A stretch of DNA of 58,584 nt, from NCBI GenBank assembly GCA_020634215.1, contig JACKCD010000034.1, forward strand, positions 1 through 58,584. The letters are read 5' to 3'. Of this stretch, positions 25,721 to 33,691 are shown one piece after another. The notes under the pieces are model-generated. The model was not told the origin of the DNA. It worked only from the letters and a program-made list of their open reading frames with translations, and made no database searches. Position 1 is the first letter of the stretch. Each line of letters begins with the position of its first letter. Source of the DNA: Ardenticatenaceae bacterium (GTDB lineage Bacteria; Chloroflexota; Anaerolineae; Promineifilales; Promineifilaceae). A program made the translations under genes and the position numbers.

Positions 25721-25726
25721 ATTATA
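25721..25726 (-). promoter_or_regulatory. -10 box placed for a leaderless uvrC transcript
   Basis: The minus strand reads TATAAT, then six bases, then ATG. With normal spacing the first transcribed base would be the A of the start codon. There is no Shine-Dalgarno sequence; the intervening bases are CCTCCC. No good -35 box is visible because the GGAGATT repeat lies directly upstream. Confidence 0.5.
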
Positions 25727-25731
25727 GCGGA

Positions 25732-25792
25732 AATTGGAGATTGGGAGATTGGGAGATTGACCGTTTTCAATCTCCAATCTCTAATCTCCGTT
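25732..25792. repeat. Heptamer repeat hairpin (GGAGATT family)
   Basis: GGAGATTGGGAGATTGGGAG is mirrored by CAATCTCCAATCTCTAATC and followed by TCCGTTTTAG. It fills the gap between the peroxiredoxin stop and uvrC. Confidence 0.85.
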
Positions 25793-26251
25793 TTAGTCGG
25801 CTATTTGTTTTAGGGCGTATTTAACGCTGTCTTTGGGGCTGACTTTGAGGCGTATGTCTTCTAAACGGCCGTTTGCATCAATCACAAAGTGGCTACGAAT
25901 AACCCCCATGTATTTACGGCCGTACATGCTTTTTTCGCCATAGCTGCTATAGGCAGTGGCAACGGCGTTGTCGGGGTCGGAGAGCAGCGTGTAGGGTAGC
26001 TTTTCGGCGGCTTTCCATTTGGCAAGCTGCTGGGGAGCATCGGGGCTAATGCCGACAACGGTGGCACCAGCGGCCTCAATTTGCGGAAAGCTGTCGCGGA
26101 AGCCGCACGCCTGCGTGGTGCAGCCAGAGGTTCCGGCCTTGGGGTAAAAAAATAGAATGACACGCTGTCCGCGTAAATCAGACAGTTTAACGGTTTTGTT
26201 TTCATCAGACACCAGGGCAAAGTCGGGTGCCATTTCGCCAATTTGTAACAT
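25793..26251 (-). CDS. bcp: Peroxiredoxin, BCP/PrxQ type
   Basis: This 152-residue thiol peroxidase reduces peroxides in the cytoplasm. The peroxidatic cysteine is in KAGTSGCTTQACGFRD, with the resolving cysteine five residues later, the arrangement of atypical 2-Cys BCP/PrxQ enzymes. VILFFYPKA and the later catalytic-arginine region RSHFVIDANG are also family-like. The usual T-P-G-C is T-S-G-C here. AGGAG lies upstream of the ATG. It is upstream of uvrC on the same strand, separated by a repeat hairpin. Confidence 0.9.
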   Translation of the reverse strand: MLQIGEMAPDFALVSDENKTVKLSDLRGQRVILFFYPKAGTSGCTTQACGFRDSFPQIEAAGATVVGISPDAPQQLAKWKAAEKLPYTLLSDPDNAVATAYSSYGEKSMYGRKYMGVIRSHFVIDANGRLEDIRLKVSPKDSVKYALKQIAD

Positions 26252-26607
26252 GGTCTACTCCTGAATCAATAGGATGCGGATGAACACGGACGAATCTTTG
26301 ATTGGGTGTTTACCGCTCATAAAATCTTCGTCAAGTTGATGATCTCTAGTTTACGTGATGTGGTGGCTTTTTAAAAATGGCGGGACACAAATATGCGCGT
26401 TGATGAAGCTGCATTCAACTTTACGTAAAGCAAAAAGCATGTTATATTAACGGCCGTTTTATGCAAAGAAATCGTCGTATGTTGGCGGTTTTTGGCAGCG
26501 TGACCCAGGCAGTGGTCACAAGGATGTGTGTCTAGCTGGTCGTTCAGAGGTCGTATTGGTTGAACGGCAGGCTCTTAATTATTTAAACTTGCAGCGGAGG
26601 AATGATT
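26252..26607. other. Divergent intergenic region with a promoter
   Basis: This 356-base gap between the peroxiredoxin and LysM genes contains ATGCGGATGAACACGGACGA (26272-26291), a phrase shared with other gaps, then A/T-rich DNA with the candidate promoter at 26420-26448 and one AACGGCCGTT. No gene was recognised. Confidence 0.5.
26420..26448 (+). promoter_or_regulatory. Candidate promoter of the LysM lipoprotein gene
   Basis: TTTACG (26420-26425), a 17-base spacer and TATATT (26443-26448) lie upstream of the gene at 26608. An AACGGCCGTT palindrome begins two bases after the -10 box, near the predicted start of transcription. Confidence 0.45.
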
Positions 26608-27633
26608 ATGGAATCCCAGCGGCGTCTAATTAGTATTGTCATCCTTGTTTTATTGACAGGTTTATTGCTTGTGGCCTGCGAACGGCCGTTGCCCGGCAGT
26701 AGTGACGCAACCGTAACCCCCGACCCCGGCAGCGTTGAGGTCATCACCGATGAAAATGTGGGCGGCGGTACCCCGAACGACAGCGAAACGGGCACAACCA
26801 CCGAAGAGACCGGCAGCGAGGAAGCTGCGGCCGAAGGTGAAGGCAGCACCGATACACCGCGTGAAGAAGAGGCCGCCGGCGGTGAAACAACGGGTGATGA
26901 AGCGGCCGCCCCAGCCGAAGAAGGGTACCCGGCGCCAGAGGATGAAGCTGCTGCCGGAGAAGAAGCACCAGCCACTGAAGGCGAAGCCGCAGCCAGCGAA
27001 GAAGCGGCGGCCGAAGAAGGCACTGCTACTGAAGAAACAACCACGGATGAAGCGGCGGCTGAGACAACAACTACGGACACCACTGCGGCTGAAACAACCA
27101 CCACCGAAACGACCGAGGCCAGACCGGCCAGCCACGTTGTGGCTGCCGGGGAAAACCTGTATCGCATTGGCTTAAAATATGGTATCTCTTGGGTTACACT
27201 GGCACAGCACAACGGTATTGCTGATGCCAACCGTATTGTTGTGGGGCAAGAGATTAAAATTCCGGGTGCAACGATTGAAGAAGCGACCCCTACGCCCACG
27301 CCTTCGCCGCTAACCGAGGAAGTTTACACCGTTAAAGCGGGAGATACGCTTTTCCGCATTGGGCAGGCGTATGGTCTTAGCTGGACGCAGATTGCTGAAG
27401 CTAATGGCATCGTCAACCCGAACCAGATTATCGTGGGGCAGCAGCTAAAAATTCCGGTAGACAAACCCAGCGATACGCAGCAATCATTTGTCCATACGGT
27501 GCAAGCAGGTGAAACGCTTTTCCTGATTTCGTTGCGCTATGGGGTGGCCTGGCCGGCCATTGCAGAGGCAAATGAATTACAAACGCCGTATGTCATTTTC
27601 CCTGGTCAAACATTAGCCATTCCAGGGAAATAA
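26608..27633 (+). CDS. LysM-domain lipoprotein
   Basis: This 341-residue surface protein has a lipoprotein signal peptide (hydrophobic ISIVILVLLTGLLLVAC, cysteine at about residue 21), a very acidic linker of E, A, G and T to about residue 170, and three LysM peptidoglycan-binding modules: HVVAAGENLYRIGLKYGISW, VYTVKAGDTLFRIGQAYGLS and HTVQAGETLFLISLRYGVAW. The linker plan is like that of the LivK-like protein. The ATG at 26608 has GGAGG seven bases upstream, whereas the ATG at 26602 is only one base from it. It probably binds cell-wall glycan; an enzymatic domain is absent. Confidence 0.88.
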   Translation: MESQRRLISIVILVLLTGLLLVACERPLPGSSDATVTPDPGSVEVITDENVGGGTPNDSETGTTTEETGSEEAAAEGEGSTDTPREEEAAGGETTGDEAAAPAEEGYPAPEDEAAAGEEAPATEGEAAASEEAAAEEGTATEETTTDEAAAETTTTDTTAAETTTTETTEARPASHVVAAGENLYRIGLKYGISWVTLAQHNGIADANRIVVGQEIKIPGATIEEATPTPTPSPLTEEVYTVKAGDTLFRIGQAYGLSWTQIAEANGIVNPNQIIVGQQLKIPVDKPSDTQQSFVHTVQAGETLFLISLRYGVAWPAIAEANELQTPYVIFPGQTLAIPGK

Positions 27634-27639
27634 GATCGT

Positions 27640-27677
27640 GGTGCGTGGTGCGTATCTTGGCATACGCGCCACGCACC
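27640..27677. repeat. Heptamer repeat hairpin (GGTGCGT family)
   Basis: GGTGCGTGGTGCGTAT (27640-27655) pairs with ATACGCGCCACGCACC (27662-27677) with one mismatch. It lies between convergent genes and probably terminates transcription. A further C-run/A-run follows. Confidence 0.8.
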
Positions 27678-27686
27678 AAAAATGAG

Positions 27687-28496
27687 CTAATTTTCTGCTT
27701 TGTCCAGGTAGCTTATTTCAAGCCAGCCAACAACGCCATCCACGGTGCGAATTTCTTGCCAGAAGGTGCTGGCGCGATTGGCGTAGCCGGGCTGTAGGAT
27801 TACCACGTCCCCCCCTTTAACCAAAACCAAATTTTGCCCGCCGGGGGTGCGTCGCATCCAAACGGTGCTGCTGCCGGTGTTGATAACGGCCGTTTCTCCC
27901 ACAATGGGCGTGGGCGTGATGGTCGGCGTAGGCGTGTTCGTTGGGGTGCTGGTGGCTGTGGTAGTAGGCGTAGGTGAGGGTGTTGCGGTTGCTTCGGCAG
28001 TGGTGGATAAAACGGCCGTTGGCACAATGATTGTGGCTGTAGGTGTCATGACTGCCGTGGGTGTGACCGTGGGGTTGGGTACAAAAGCGCCGGTAGATGG
28101 CTCAGTTGGCTCCGTTTCACCGTCGTTTGTTGCGGGGGCAGCGGCAACGCTGGCCGTGGTTGCAGTGGCGGGAACGGACGTGATGGTGGGGAAGGGGGTG
28201 AAGGTGGCTTGCTCGTTTTCAGCCATGATGGGCGTTTCTGCGGGGGAGGTAGCGGGTAGGGAAACGGCCGTTTGTTCGCCCAACGGCACACCCGCCAAAA
28301 AGAAGCCCAGTGCTAACAGCAAACAGGCAAAACCATACCCGATAAACAACCGCAAACGCAAATCGAGCCGGTAGCCAGACAGCCCCAGCCGCAGCAGCCA
28401 GCGCGGCGATAGTGCCAAATACGCCAGCCCAATCCATAACAAAGCCAAAAACGCCGTAATGCCCATGCCCCACAGCGTCCACGTAGGAAATCCCAT
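27687..28496 (-). CDS. Membrane protein with P/T-rich linker and C-terminal SH3-like domain
   Basis: This 269-residue protein has two hydrophobic segments (WTLWGMGITAFLALLWIGLA and FIGYGFACLLLALGFFLAG) joined by a basic loop, then about 120 residues rich in T, P and A (repeats such as PTPTTTATSTPTNTPTP), and a C-terminal SH3b-like domain with VWMRRTPGGQNLVLVKGGDV and WQEIRTVDGVVGWLEISYL. The SH3 part probably faces outward and may bind the cell wall or another surface protein. The ATG is eight bases from a TATAAT box on the minus strand and has no Shine-Dalgarno sequence. The function is unknown. Confidence 0.75.
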   Translation of the reverse strand: MGFPTWTLWGMGITAFLALLWIGLAYLALSPRWLLRLGLSGYRLDLRLRLFIGYGFACLLLALGFFLAGVPLGEQTAVSLPATSPAETPIMAENEQATFTPFPTITSVPATATTASVAAAPATNDGETEPTEPSTGAFVPNPTVTPTAVMTPTATIIVPTAVLSTTAEATATPSPTPTTTATSTPTNTPTPTITPTPIVGETAVINTGSSTVWMRRTPGGQNLVLVKGGDVVILQPGYANRASTFWQEIRTVDGVVGWLEISYLDKAEN

Positions 28497-28504
28497 CGCC
28501 GCGA

Positions 28505-28510
28505 ATTATA
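28505..28510 (-). promoter_or_regulatory. -10 box placed for a nearly leaderless transcript
   Basis: The minus strand reads TATAAT, eight bases, then the ATG at 28496. The transcript would start one or two bases before the start codon. Confidence 0.45.
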
Positions 28511-28538
28511 GCCAGTTTACGGCAAAGATAACAGCGCA

Positions 28539-28567
28539 GTGCCAATCACTCATATAAAAGGTATAAT
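28539..28567 (+). promoter_or_regulatory. Candidate promoter of lpdA
   Basis: GTGCCA, a 17-base spacer and TATAAT (28562-28567) precede the dihydrolipoyl dehydrogenase gene. The leader would be about 118 bases and would contain the heptamer hairpin at 28618-28677. Confidence 0.45.
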
Positions 28568-28617
28568 GACCGATGTAGCTTATGTCTTGCTTACTAGCAA
28601 ATCACATTGCAAAATGC

Positions 28618-28677
28618 TGTAAGTAACGGGTAACAAGCCTAACTAGCGACCTGCAACTTGTAACCTGTAACTTGCTT
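28618..28677. repeat. Heptamer repeat hairpin (TTGTAAC/CTGTAAC family)
   Basis: CTGTAAGTAACGGGTAACAAG is written here only in part; the left arm (28617-28640) is mirrored by CTTGTAACCTGTAACTTGC (28658-28676). The units are seven bases. It lies in the predicted leader of lpdA. Confidence 0.7.
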
Positions 28678-28691
28678 GTTTGGAGTAAATA

Positions 28692-30083
28692 ATGGCTAAT
28701 CAATATGACGTTGTTGTTTTAGGAGCTGGCCCTGGTGGATACGTTGCTGCCATTCGCGCTGCCCAGCTTGGTAAAAAAGTTGCCATCATCGAAAAAGAGT
28801 ATTGGGGTGGTGTTTGCCTCAATATTGGCTGCATTCCCTCGAAGGCGCTGCTAAAAAATGCTGAAGTGGCACACACGTTGCAGCATCGCGGCAAGGAGTT
28901 TGGCTTTAGTGCGGACAATGTGACCTTTGACTATAAGGTTGCTTTCAAACGTAGCCGCCAGGTTTCCGACAGGTTGGTAAAGGGCGTTGGCTTCTTAATG
29001 AAGAAGAACAAGATTGACACCTATGAAGGAACTGGCAAATTTGTTGACCCCCACACCATTGAGGTTGCCCTAAACAAGGGTGGTACAGAGCAAGTGCGCG
29101 GGGAGAACATCATCATCTCGACTGGTGCCCGCCCGCGCCACCTGCCGGGCGTGGATTTTGACGGTAAGCGGGTGATTTCCTATGTGGAGGCTATTCTCTC
29201 GGACACGCTGCCCAAAAAGGTGGTTATCATTGGCGGGGGCGTGATTGGGGTGGAGTTTAGCTATATTTGGGCCAATTATGGCGTGGATGTAACGATTGTG
29301 GAGATGATGGACAGGCTGCTGCCCAATGAGGAGCCGGAAGTGAGCGCGGTGCTGGATAAGGCGTATAAGAAGATAGGGGTGAAGGTGTTGGTGGGAACGG
29401 CCGTTACCAGCGTCACCACCAACGACAACGGCGTTACCCTGACCACCAAAGACGGCCAAAGCCTCGAAGCCGATCAGGTCATGGTTGCCATTAACTTCCT
29501 GCCCAACGTCGAGAACATTGGGCTAGACAAATGTGGCGTGGCACTTGGCGAACGCGGAGCCATTGCCATTGACGGCCACATGCGAACCAATGTCAGCCAC
29601 ATTTACGCCATCGGTGATGTTGCCACCGAATTTCGCCTGGCTCACATCGCCAGTGCCATGGGCATTGTAGCCGCCGAAACCATTGCCGGGCACCCCACCC
29701 GCACCCTTGACTACATCATGATGCCCCGCGCCACCTATTGCATTCCCCAGGTTGCCAGCTTTGGCTACACCGAGGCCAAGGCCAAGGAATTAGGTTATGA
29801 GGTGAAGGTTGGACAGTTCCCATTTATTGCCAACGGTAAGGCACTGGGGGCTGGCGAGCGTGATGGCTTTATTAAAATCATTAGCGATGCCAAATATGGC
29901 GAGATTTTGGGTGCCCACATGGTGGGGCCAGAGGTGACAGAACTGCTGCCAGAGCTAACGCTGGCGCAGGCCAATGAGCTAACGGCTGAAGAGATCGCCC
30001 GCAATGTCCACGCCCACCCCACCATCAGTGAGGCGCTGATGGAAGCGGCGCACGCGGTTGAGGGTGAAGCGATTCACATTTAA
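28692..30083 (+). CDS. lpdA: Dihydrolipoyl dehydrogenase
   Basis: This 463-residue flavoprotein reoxidises the dihydrolipoyl group of 2-oxoacid dehydrogenase or glycine cleavage complexes with NAD+. The FAD site is VLGAGPGGYVAAIRAAQLG, the redox disulfide is in GGVCLNIGCIPSKALL, the NAD site is IIGGGVIGVEFSY, and the C-terminal active-site base lies in HAHPTISEALMEAAH. Length is standard. TTTGGAG precedes the ATG. No E1 or E2 genes are in the window, so it is probably a shared E3 transcribed alone; a terminator follows. Confidence 0.95.
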   Translation: MANQYDVVVLGAGPGGYVAAIRAAQLGKKVAIIEKEYWGGVCLNIGCIPSKALLKNAEVAHTLQHRGKEFGFSADNVTFDYKVAFKRSRQVSDRLVKGVGFLMKKNKIDTYEGTGKFVDPHTIEVALNKGGTEQVRGENIIISTGARPRHLPGVDFDGKRVISYVEAILSDTLPKKVVIIGGGVIGVEFSYIWANYGVDVTIVEMMDRLLPNEEPEVSAVLDKAYKKIGVKVLVGTAVTSVTTNDNGVTLTTKDGQSLEADQVMVAINFLPNVENIGLDKCGVALGERGAIAIDGHMRTNVSHIYAIGDVATEFRLAHIASAMGIVAAETIAGHPTRTLDYIMMPRATYCIPQVASFGYTEAKAKELGYEVKVGQFPFIANGKALGAGERDGFIKIISDAKYGEILGAHMVGPEVTELLPELTLAQANELTAEEIARNVHAHPTISEALMEAAHAVEGEAIHI

Positions 30084-30111
30084 AAGCAAAGTTGGGCAAC
30101 ATCGCGTTGTG

Positions 30112-30137
30112 AAAAGCTCCCATCAACGGGAGCTTTT
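30112..30137 (+). terminator. Rho-independent terminator after lpdA
   Basis: AAAAGCTCCC, loop ATCAAC, GGGAGCTTTT followed by TG forms a ten-pair stem with a T-run 29 bases after the lpdA stop. Confidence 0.85.
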
Positions 30138-30286
30138 TGTTATCTGGCTGCCAGCCAGTTGGGTAGAGCCGCAGACGTGAGCGTTTTTGTTCCGACTACG
30201 ATAACGTTGCCGAGGTTGGGGAAAGCAGATAGCATTGCCCTGCACTGAAGACAAAGTTGGCCCATATTGGGCGAGGATGTGCCACA

Positions 30287-32083
30287 ATGACCAGATTGAT
30301 CTCTCTTTTCTGCCTCTTCATCTTCCTGTTCAGCCTTTGGTCAGACCCAAAAGCGGTTGCCCTGGCACCAACGGCCACTACGGTTGCATATACCACTAGC
30401 AGCACCAATTTTGCCAACCCCGAACGAGGCTTCTATCATCACGTCGAAACGCGGGGTAGCGATCCCACCAGCTACAGCCTGAGCCAGCTACAGGGGTATC
30501 GCTCCAGCGAAAAAATCACCCTCATATACTGTATCAACGTGCTGGACAGTTTTGTCACCAGCAACATTAGCCAAAGCTTTCTTGACCATATGCAAAGCAA
30601 TCTGAACACGGTGCGAACGGCCGGTTTGAAGTGCATCCTGCGTTTCTCCTACACCGACATCGTTAACGGTGATGATGGCAGTTGGCCGCCCGTGCCACCC
30701 TATGGCGATGCCACCAAGATGCAAATGCTGGCTCACCTGGCACAATTGCGGCCGCTGCTGCAAGCCAACAGCGACGTGATTGCCACCGTGCAGCTGGGTT
30801 TTATTGGCATTTGGGGCGAAGGATATTACACCGACCATTTTGTAGACGACCCCAACAACCCTGGCACTGTTTCCGCTGCTCGCTGGCAAGACCGGCTTGA
30901 TGTGTTAACCGCTTTGTTAGCGGCTTTGCCTCCCTCGCGCATGACGGCCGTTCGCACACCTGAAATGAAGCAAAACATGTTTGGCACGACAACACCTCTA
31001 TCACAAGCCAACGCTTATGATGGTTCACTGCTGGCTCGCACCAGCTACCACAACGACTGCTTCCTTGCCAGCGACAGCGATTTTGGTACCTGGCAAAGCG
31101 CGGCTGCTAAAAGCTACATGGCCGATGAATCCCGGTTTGTGGCGATGGGGGGCGAAACGTGCAACTATAACCCGCCCCGCTCCGCCTGCCCTTCGGCACT
31201 GGCTGAACTGGCACTGTTCCACTGGTCATACCTCAACATTGATTACCATCCCGATGTGCTAACCAACGCGAGTAAGACAGATAGCTGGGTGTCTGGCGGC
31301 TGCCTGGATGAGATTAGGCGGAATTTGGGGTATCGGCTGGTGCTGCAGGCGGGAACGTATGATGATGTGGTGCAGCCGGGGCAGCAGTTTAGCATCAGCA
31401 TCACGCTGCAAAATGAGGGGTATGCGGCTCCGTTTAACCCGCGCCCGGTGCAGCTTTTGCTGCGAAACCAGACAACAGGCACCATTTATGCGGCTTCGTT
31501 GCCCGAAGACCCGCGCTTTTGGTTTGGGGGAAAAACGGCCGTTCTTTCCCACAACATCTGCCTCCCCAACACCATCCCCACCGGCAGCTACGATCTGCTG
31601 CTCCATTTGCCCGACCGCGCCCCCACGCTGGCAGCGCGGCCAGAATATGCCATTTTATTTGCCAACGGTGGCGGCGTGCAGGAGACGGCCACCGGCTATA
31701 ACAAGCTGCTCCACACGCTCACGGTAGACAATGCGGCTCCCGCCCCCCCGTGCAGCAACGGCATCATGGCCGCCCTGTTCACCGCTGCCCCGGCCGCCCC
31801 GACGTTGGCCGCTACTTTGGGCAGTAATCAGGTGAACCTGACCTGGGATGAGGCCACCGCCAACTGTAGCCTCAATCTGTATGGCGATACGTCGCCCTAT
31901 TTTGCCGCTTCGTCCAGCACCATTGAAGACGATATGCTAACGGCGGGAACGACGGCTACCACGGTGGCGTTGGCCGCAACGCCTCATTTTTACATAGTGG
32001 AGGGGGTGGGGTGTGATGGGGCGCAAACGGCCGTTTCCAACCAAGTTGGCACGTTCCCCTTTGCCATTCAGCCGGGTGGGTAG
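30287..32083 (+). CDS. Secreted DUF4874/DUF4832-type protein
   Basis: This 598-residue protein has a signal peptide (ISLFCLFIFLFSLWSDPKAVA). The mature part starts with NFANPERGFYHHVE and continues with a TIM-barrel-like section including CILRFSYTDI and GFIGIWGEGYYTDHF, a pattern of DUF4874 followed by DUF4832 from about residue 280 (CNYNPPRSACPSALAEL, LFHWSYLNIDYHPDV). These domains resemble glycoside hydrolase-like proteins of unknown substrate. The last 110 residues (APAAPTLAATLGSNQVNLTWD) look like a fibronectin-III-type module. The ATG at 30287 is chosen because it starts the signal peptide. Its 3' end overlaps the convergent ecfT gene by 16 bases. Confidence 0.75.
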   Translation: MTRLISLFCLFIFLFSLWSDPKAVALAPTATTVAYTTSSTNFANPERGFYHHVETRGSDPTSYSLSQLQGYRSSEKITLIYCINVLDSFVTSNISQSFLDHMQSNLNTVRTAGLKCILRFSYTDIVNGDDGSWPPVPPYGDATKMQMLAHLAQLRPLLQANSDVIATVQLGFIGIWGEGYYTDHFVDDPNNPGTVSAARWQDRLDVLTALLAALPPSRMTAVRTPEMKQNMFGTTTPLSQANAYDGSLLARTSYHNDCFLASDSDFGTWQSAAAKSYMADESRFVAMGGETCNYNPPRSACPSALAELALFHWSYLNIDYHPDVLTNASKTDSWVSGGCLDEIRRNLGYRLVLQAGTYDDVVQPGQQFSISITLQNEGYAAPFNPRPVQLLLRNQTTGTIYAASLPEDPRFWFGGKTAVLSHNICLPNTIPTGSYDLLLHLPDRAPTLAARPEYAILFANGGGVQETATGYNKLLHTLTVDNAAPAPPCSNGIMAALFTAAPAAPTLAATLGSNQVNLTWDEATANCSLNLYGDTSPYFAASSSTIEDDMLTAGTTATTVALAATPHFYIVEGVGCDGAQTAVSNQVGTFPFAIQPGG

Positions 32084-32883
32084 AGCAACAGGGGCTGACT
32101 GCCAAAGCCGTAGCGCAGATTGAGATAGGTGAGGATGAGGAGGAGGGAGAGGAGAACGGCCGTTAACAGCCAGTCCCGACCGCGAAAACGAAGCCCATGC
32201 AGCGTTGTCCGCCCCGCCCCGCGCCGCCCATACCCCCGCGCTTCCAGTGCCAACGCCAATTGGCCGCTGGCCCGCAGCGAACTAATAATCATCGCCACAA
32301 AAATCGGCATCATCTGCCGCACCCGCTGAAAGCCGCTGCCGTGGCTCACGTTTAGCCCCCGCGCCTGCTGCGCCTCAGCAATCAGCGTAAACGTTCCCTG
32401 AAAGGTCGGAATGTAGCGCAAAGCCAACGCCAACACCAGCCCCCAGGCATGGGGCATCCCCAGCCGGACAAAACTTTGCACCAAATCGGGCTGGGTGGTG
32501 GTGTAGAGCCAGGCAAAGACCACCAGCGCCATCGTCAAAATCCGCAGTGCCAGCACCAGCCCTTGCGCCAGCGCAACAGTTGTCACCCGCACCACCCACA
32601 CCGTCAGCAGCGGCTCGCCCACGGGGTAAAACAGCACCCGCAGCAGCAGCATGAGCAGGGCAACGGGCAGCAGCGTTTTCCAAATGAAGCGAATGTTTGC
32701 CAGCGGCGTGCCGGCCGACCAGTGCAGTAAATGCAGCAGCAGCAGAGCAGCCAGCAGCAACCAGACGTTTTTGAACAAAATAAGCAGAAAGATGGAGGCC
32801 GCCACAAACAACAGCTTGACGCGGGGGTCTGTTTGGTGCAGCCAGCTTTGGCCGGGCGTGTAGAGGTTGACGGAGATAGACAT
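32068..32883 (-). CDS. ecfT: ECF transporter transmembrane subunit EcfT
   Basis: This 271-residue membrane protein links the ATPases to the substrate-binding S component in energy-coupling-factor vitamin importers. It begins with TPGQSWLHQTDPRVKLLFV, typical of EcfT/CbiQ, and has about five hydrophobic segments. The coupling-helix motifs are visible as EAQQARGLNV and LALEARGYGRRG (A-R-G signatures). It lies on the same strand as the S and A genes but is separated from them by a toxin-antitoxin pair. No clear ribosome-binding site precedes the ATG. Confidence 0.9.
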   Translation of the reverse strand: MSISVNLYTPGQSWLHQTDPRVKLLFVAASIFLLILFKNVWLLLAALLLLHLLHWSAGTPLANIRFIWKTLLPVALLMLLLRVLFYPVGEPLLTVWVVRVTTVALAQGLVLALRILTMALVVFAWLYTTTQPDLVQSFVRLGMPHAWGLVLALALRYIPTFQGTFTLIAEAQQARGLNVSHGSGFQRVRQMMPIFVAMIISSLRASGQLALALEARGYGRRGAGRTTLHGLRFRGRDWLLTAVLLSLLLILTYLNLRYGFGSQPLLLYPPG

Positions 32884-32926
32884 GGGGCTAGGGCAAAAAT
32901 AATAACCGTGAAGAAGATTTTGCTAT

Positions 32927-33328
32927 CTAAAGTAGTGCTGTTTGTAATTTTCTGTGGCTTGTTGCGTAATAGGTAATTTCGTGATTGGTTACTCGAATGA
33001 TCTTGCCCATACGCTTGGCTTTGCTATCAAATAAGGAATGTTGCAACAGGTCTCGTAAAGCGAAAGCGATTTGGTGAGCCTGCGAATCGGTCAGGGTATA
33101 ACAAACAAGGCAGTATCTTTGGTTTGGTTCTGTTCTCCGCCAAAAATCCCGTTCGTTAATAGTGACAAACGTGGGCTGGTTGGCGTGCTGTAGCAGGTTG
33201 GGAATGGCATCGTCTTTGATAACGCTACCAGGACGCAAATCGGTAATAAAACAAACCTCCCCTTGATACCAGCGGCTGATTTCGTTTTCTAGATTACGAC
33301 CAAGCAATTGTTCATCTAAAACGATCAT
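32927..33328 (-). CDS. DUF5615-type PIN-like putative toxin
   Basis: This 133-residue protein begins MIVLDEQLLGRNL and has spaced acidic residues (D5, E6, then ITDLRPG and IKDDAIPNLL, FVTINERDFWRR), as in DUF5615 proteins, which have a PIN-like nuclease fold. Its start overlaps the stop of the DUF433 gene in TAATG, meaning translational coupling. The pair therefore looks like a DUF433/DUF5615 toxin-antitoxin module. Composition is less GC-rich than the flanking ecf genes and no AACGGCCGTT copy is present. Toxicity is inferred from the family. Confidence 0.75.
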   Translation of the reverse strand: MIVLDEQLLGRNLENEISRWYQGEVCFITDLRPGSVIKDDAIPNLLQHANQPTFVTINERDFWRRTEPNQRYCLVCYTLTDSQAHQIAFALRDLLQHSLFDSKAKRMGKIIRVTNHEITYYATSHRKLQTALL

Positions 33329-33612
33329 TAAGCTGGCTCTAGTCGTGGCAGAGAGATAATGAACTGATTTGTGATTAAGTGGACAGCTTCCACGATAGCT
33401 GGCTTTGGCACACGCCCACGATAGCCTAGAACAATGTCGTCCATTGTTTCCCCAGCCGCTAAACGCTCAAAGGTTCCGGTAATCTCGATGCGGGTGTACT
33501 TAAAGGTAGGGCGACCAGAACAAATACCCGGTGCCCGGACAACATAATCGCCTAGCGGATAATATTGATAGGGTTCCTCCCCAACAATTTCTGTGATTAG
33601 TTTTTGTTCCAT
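33328..33612 (-). CDS. DUF433 domain antitoxin
   Basis: This 94-residue protein carries the DUF433 pattern: APGICSGRPTFKYTRIEITG, then LAAGETMDDIVLGYRGRVPKPAIVEAVHLI, a winged-helix-like DNA-binding segment. DUF433 proteins usually precede a DUF5615 or PIN-type toxin, as here, with TAATG overlap. AAGG precedes the ATG. It probably neutralises the downstream protein and represses the pair. Confidence 0.78.
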   Translation of the reverse strand: MEQKLITEIVGEEPYQYYPLGDYVVRAPGICSGRPTFKYTRIEITGTFERLAAGETMDDIVLGYRGRVPKPAIVEAVHLITNQFIISLPRLEPA

Positions 33613-33691
33613 AGCCTTGTCATCCTGTTTTCGAGTACGGCTTTGTGATTATTGCCAAGCATCTCTTAATTATAACGGCCGTTTCTCCCTG

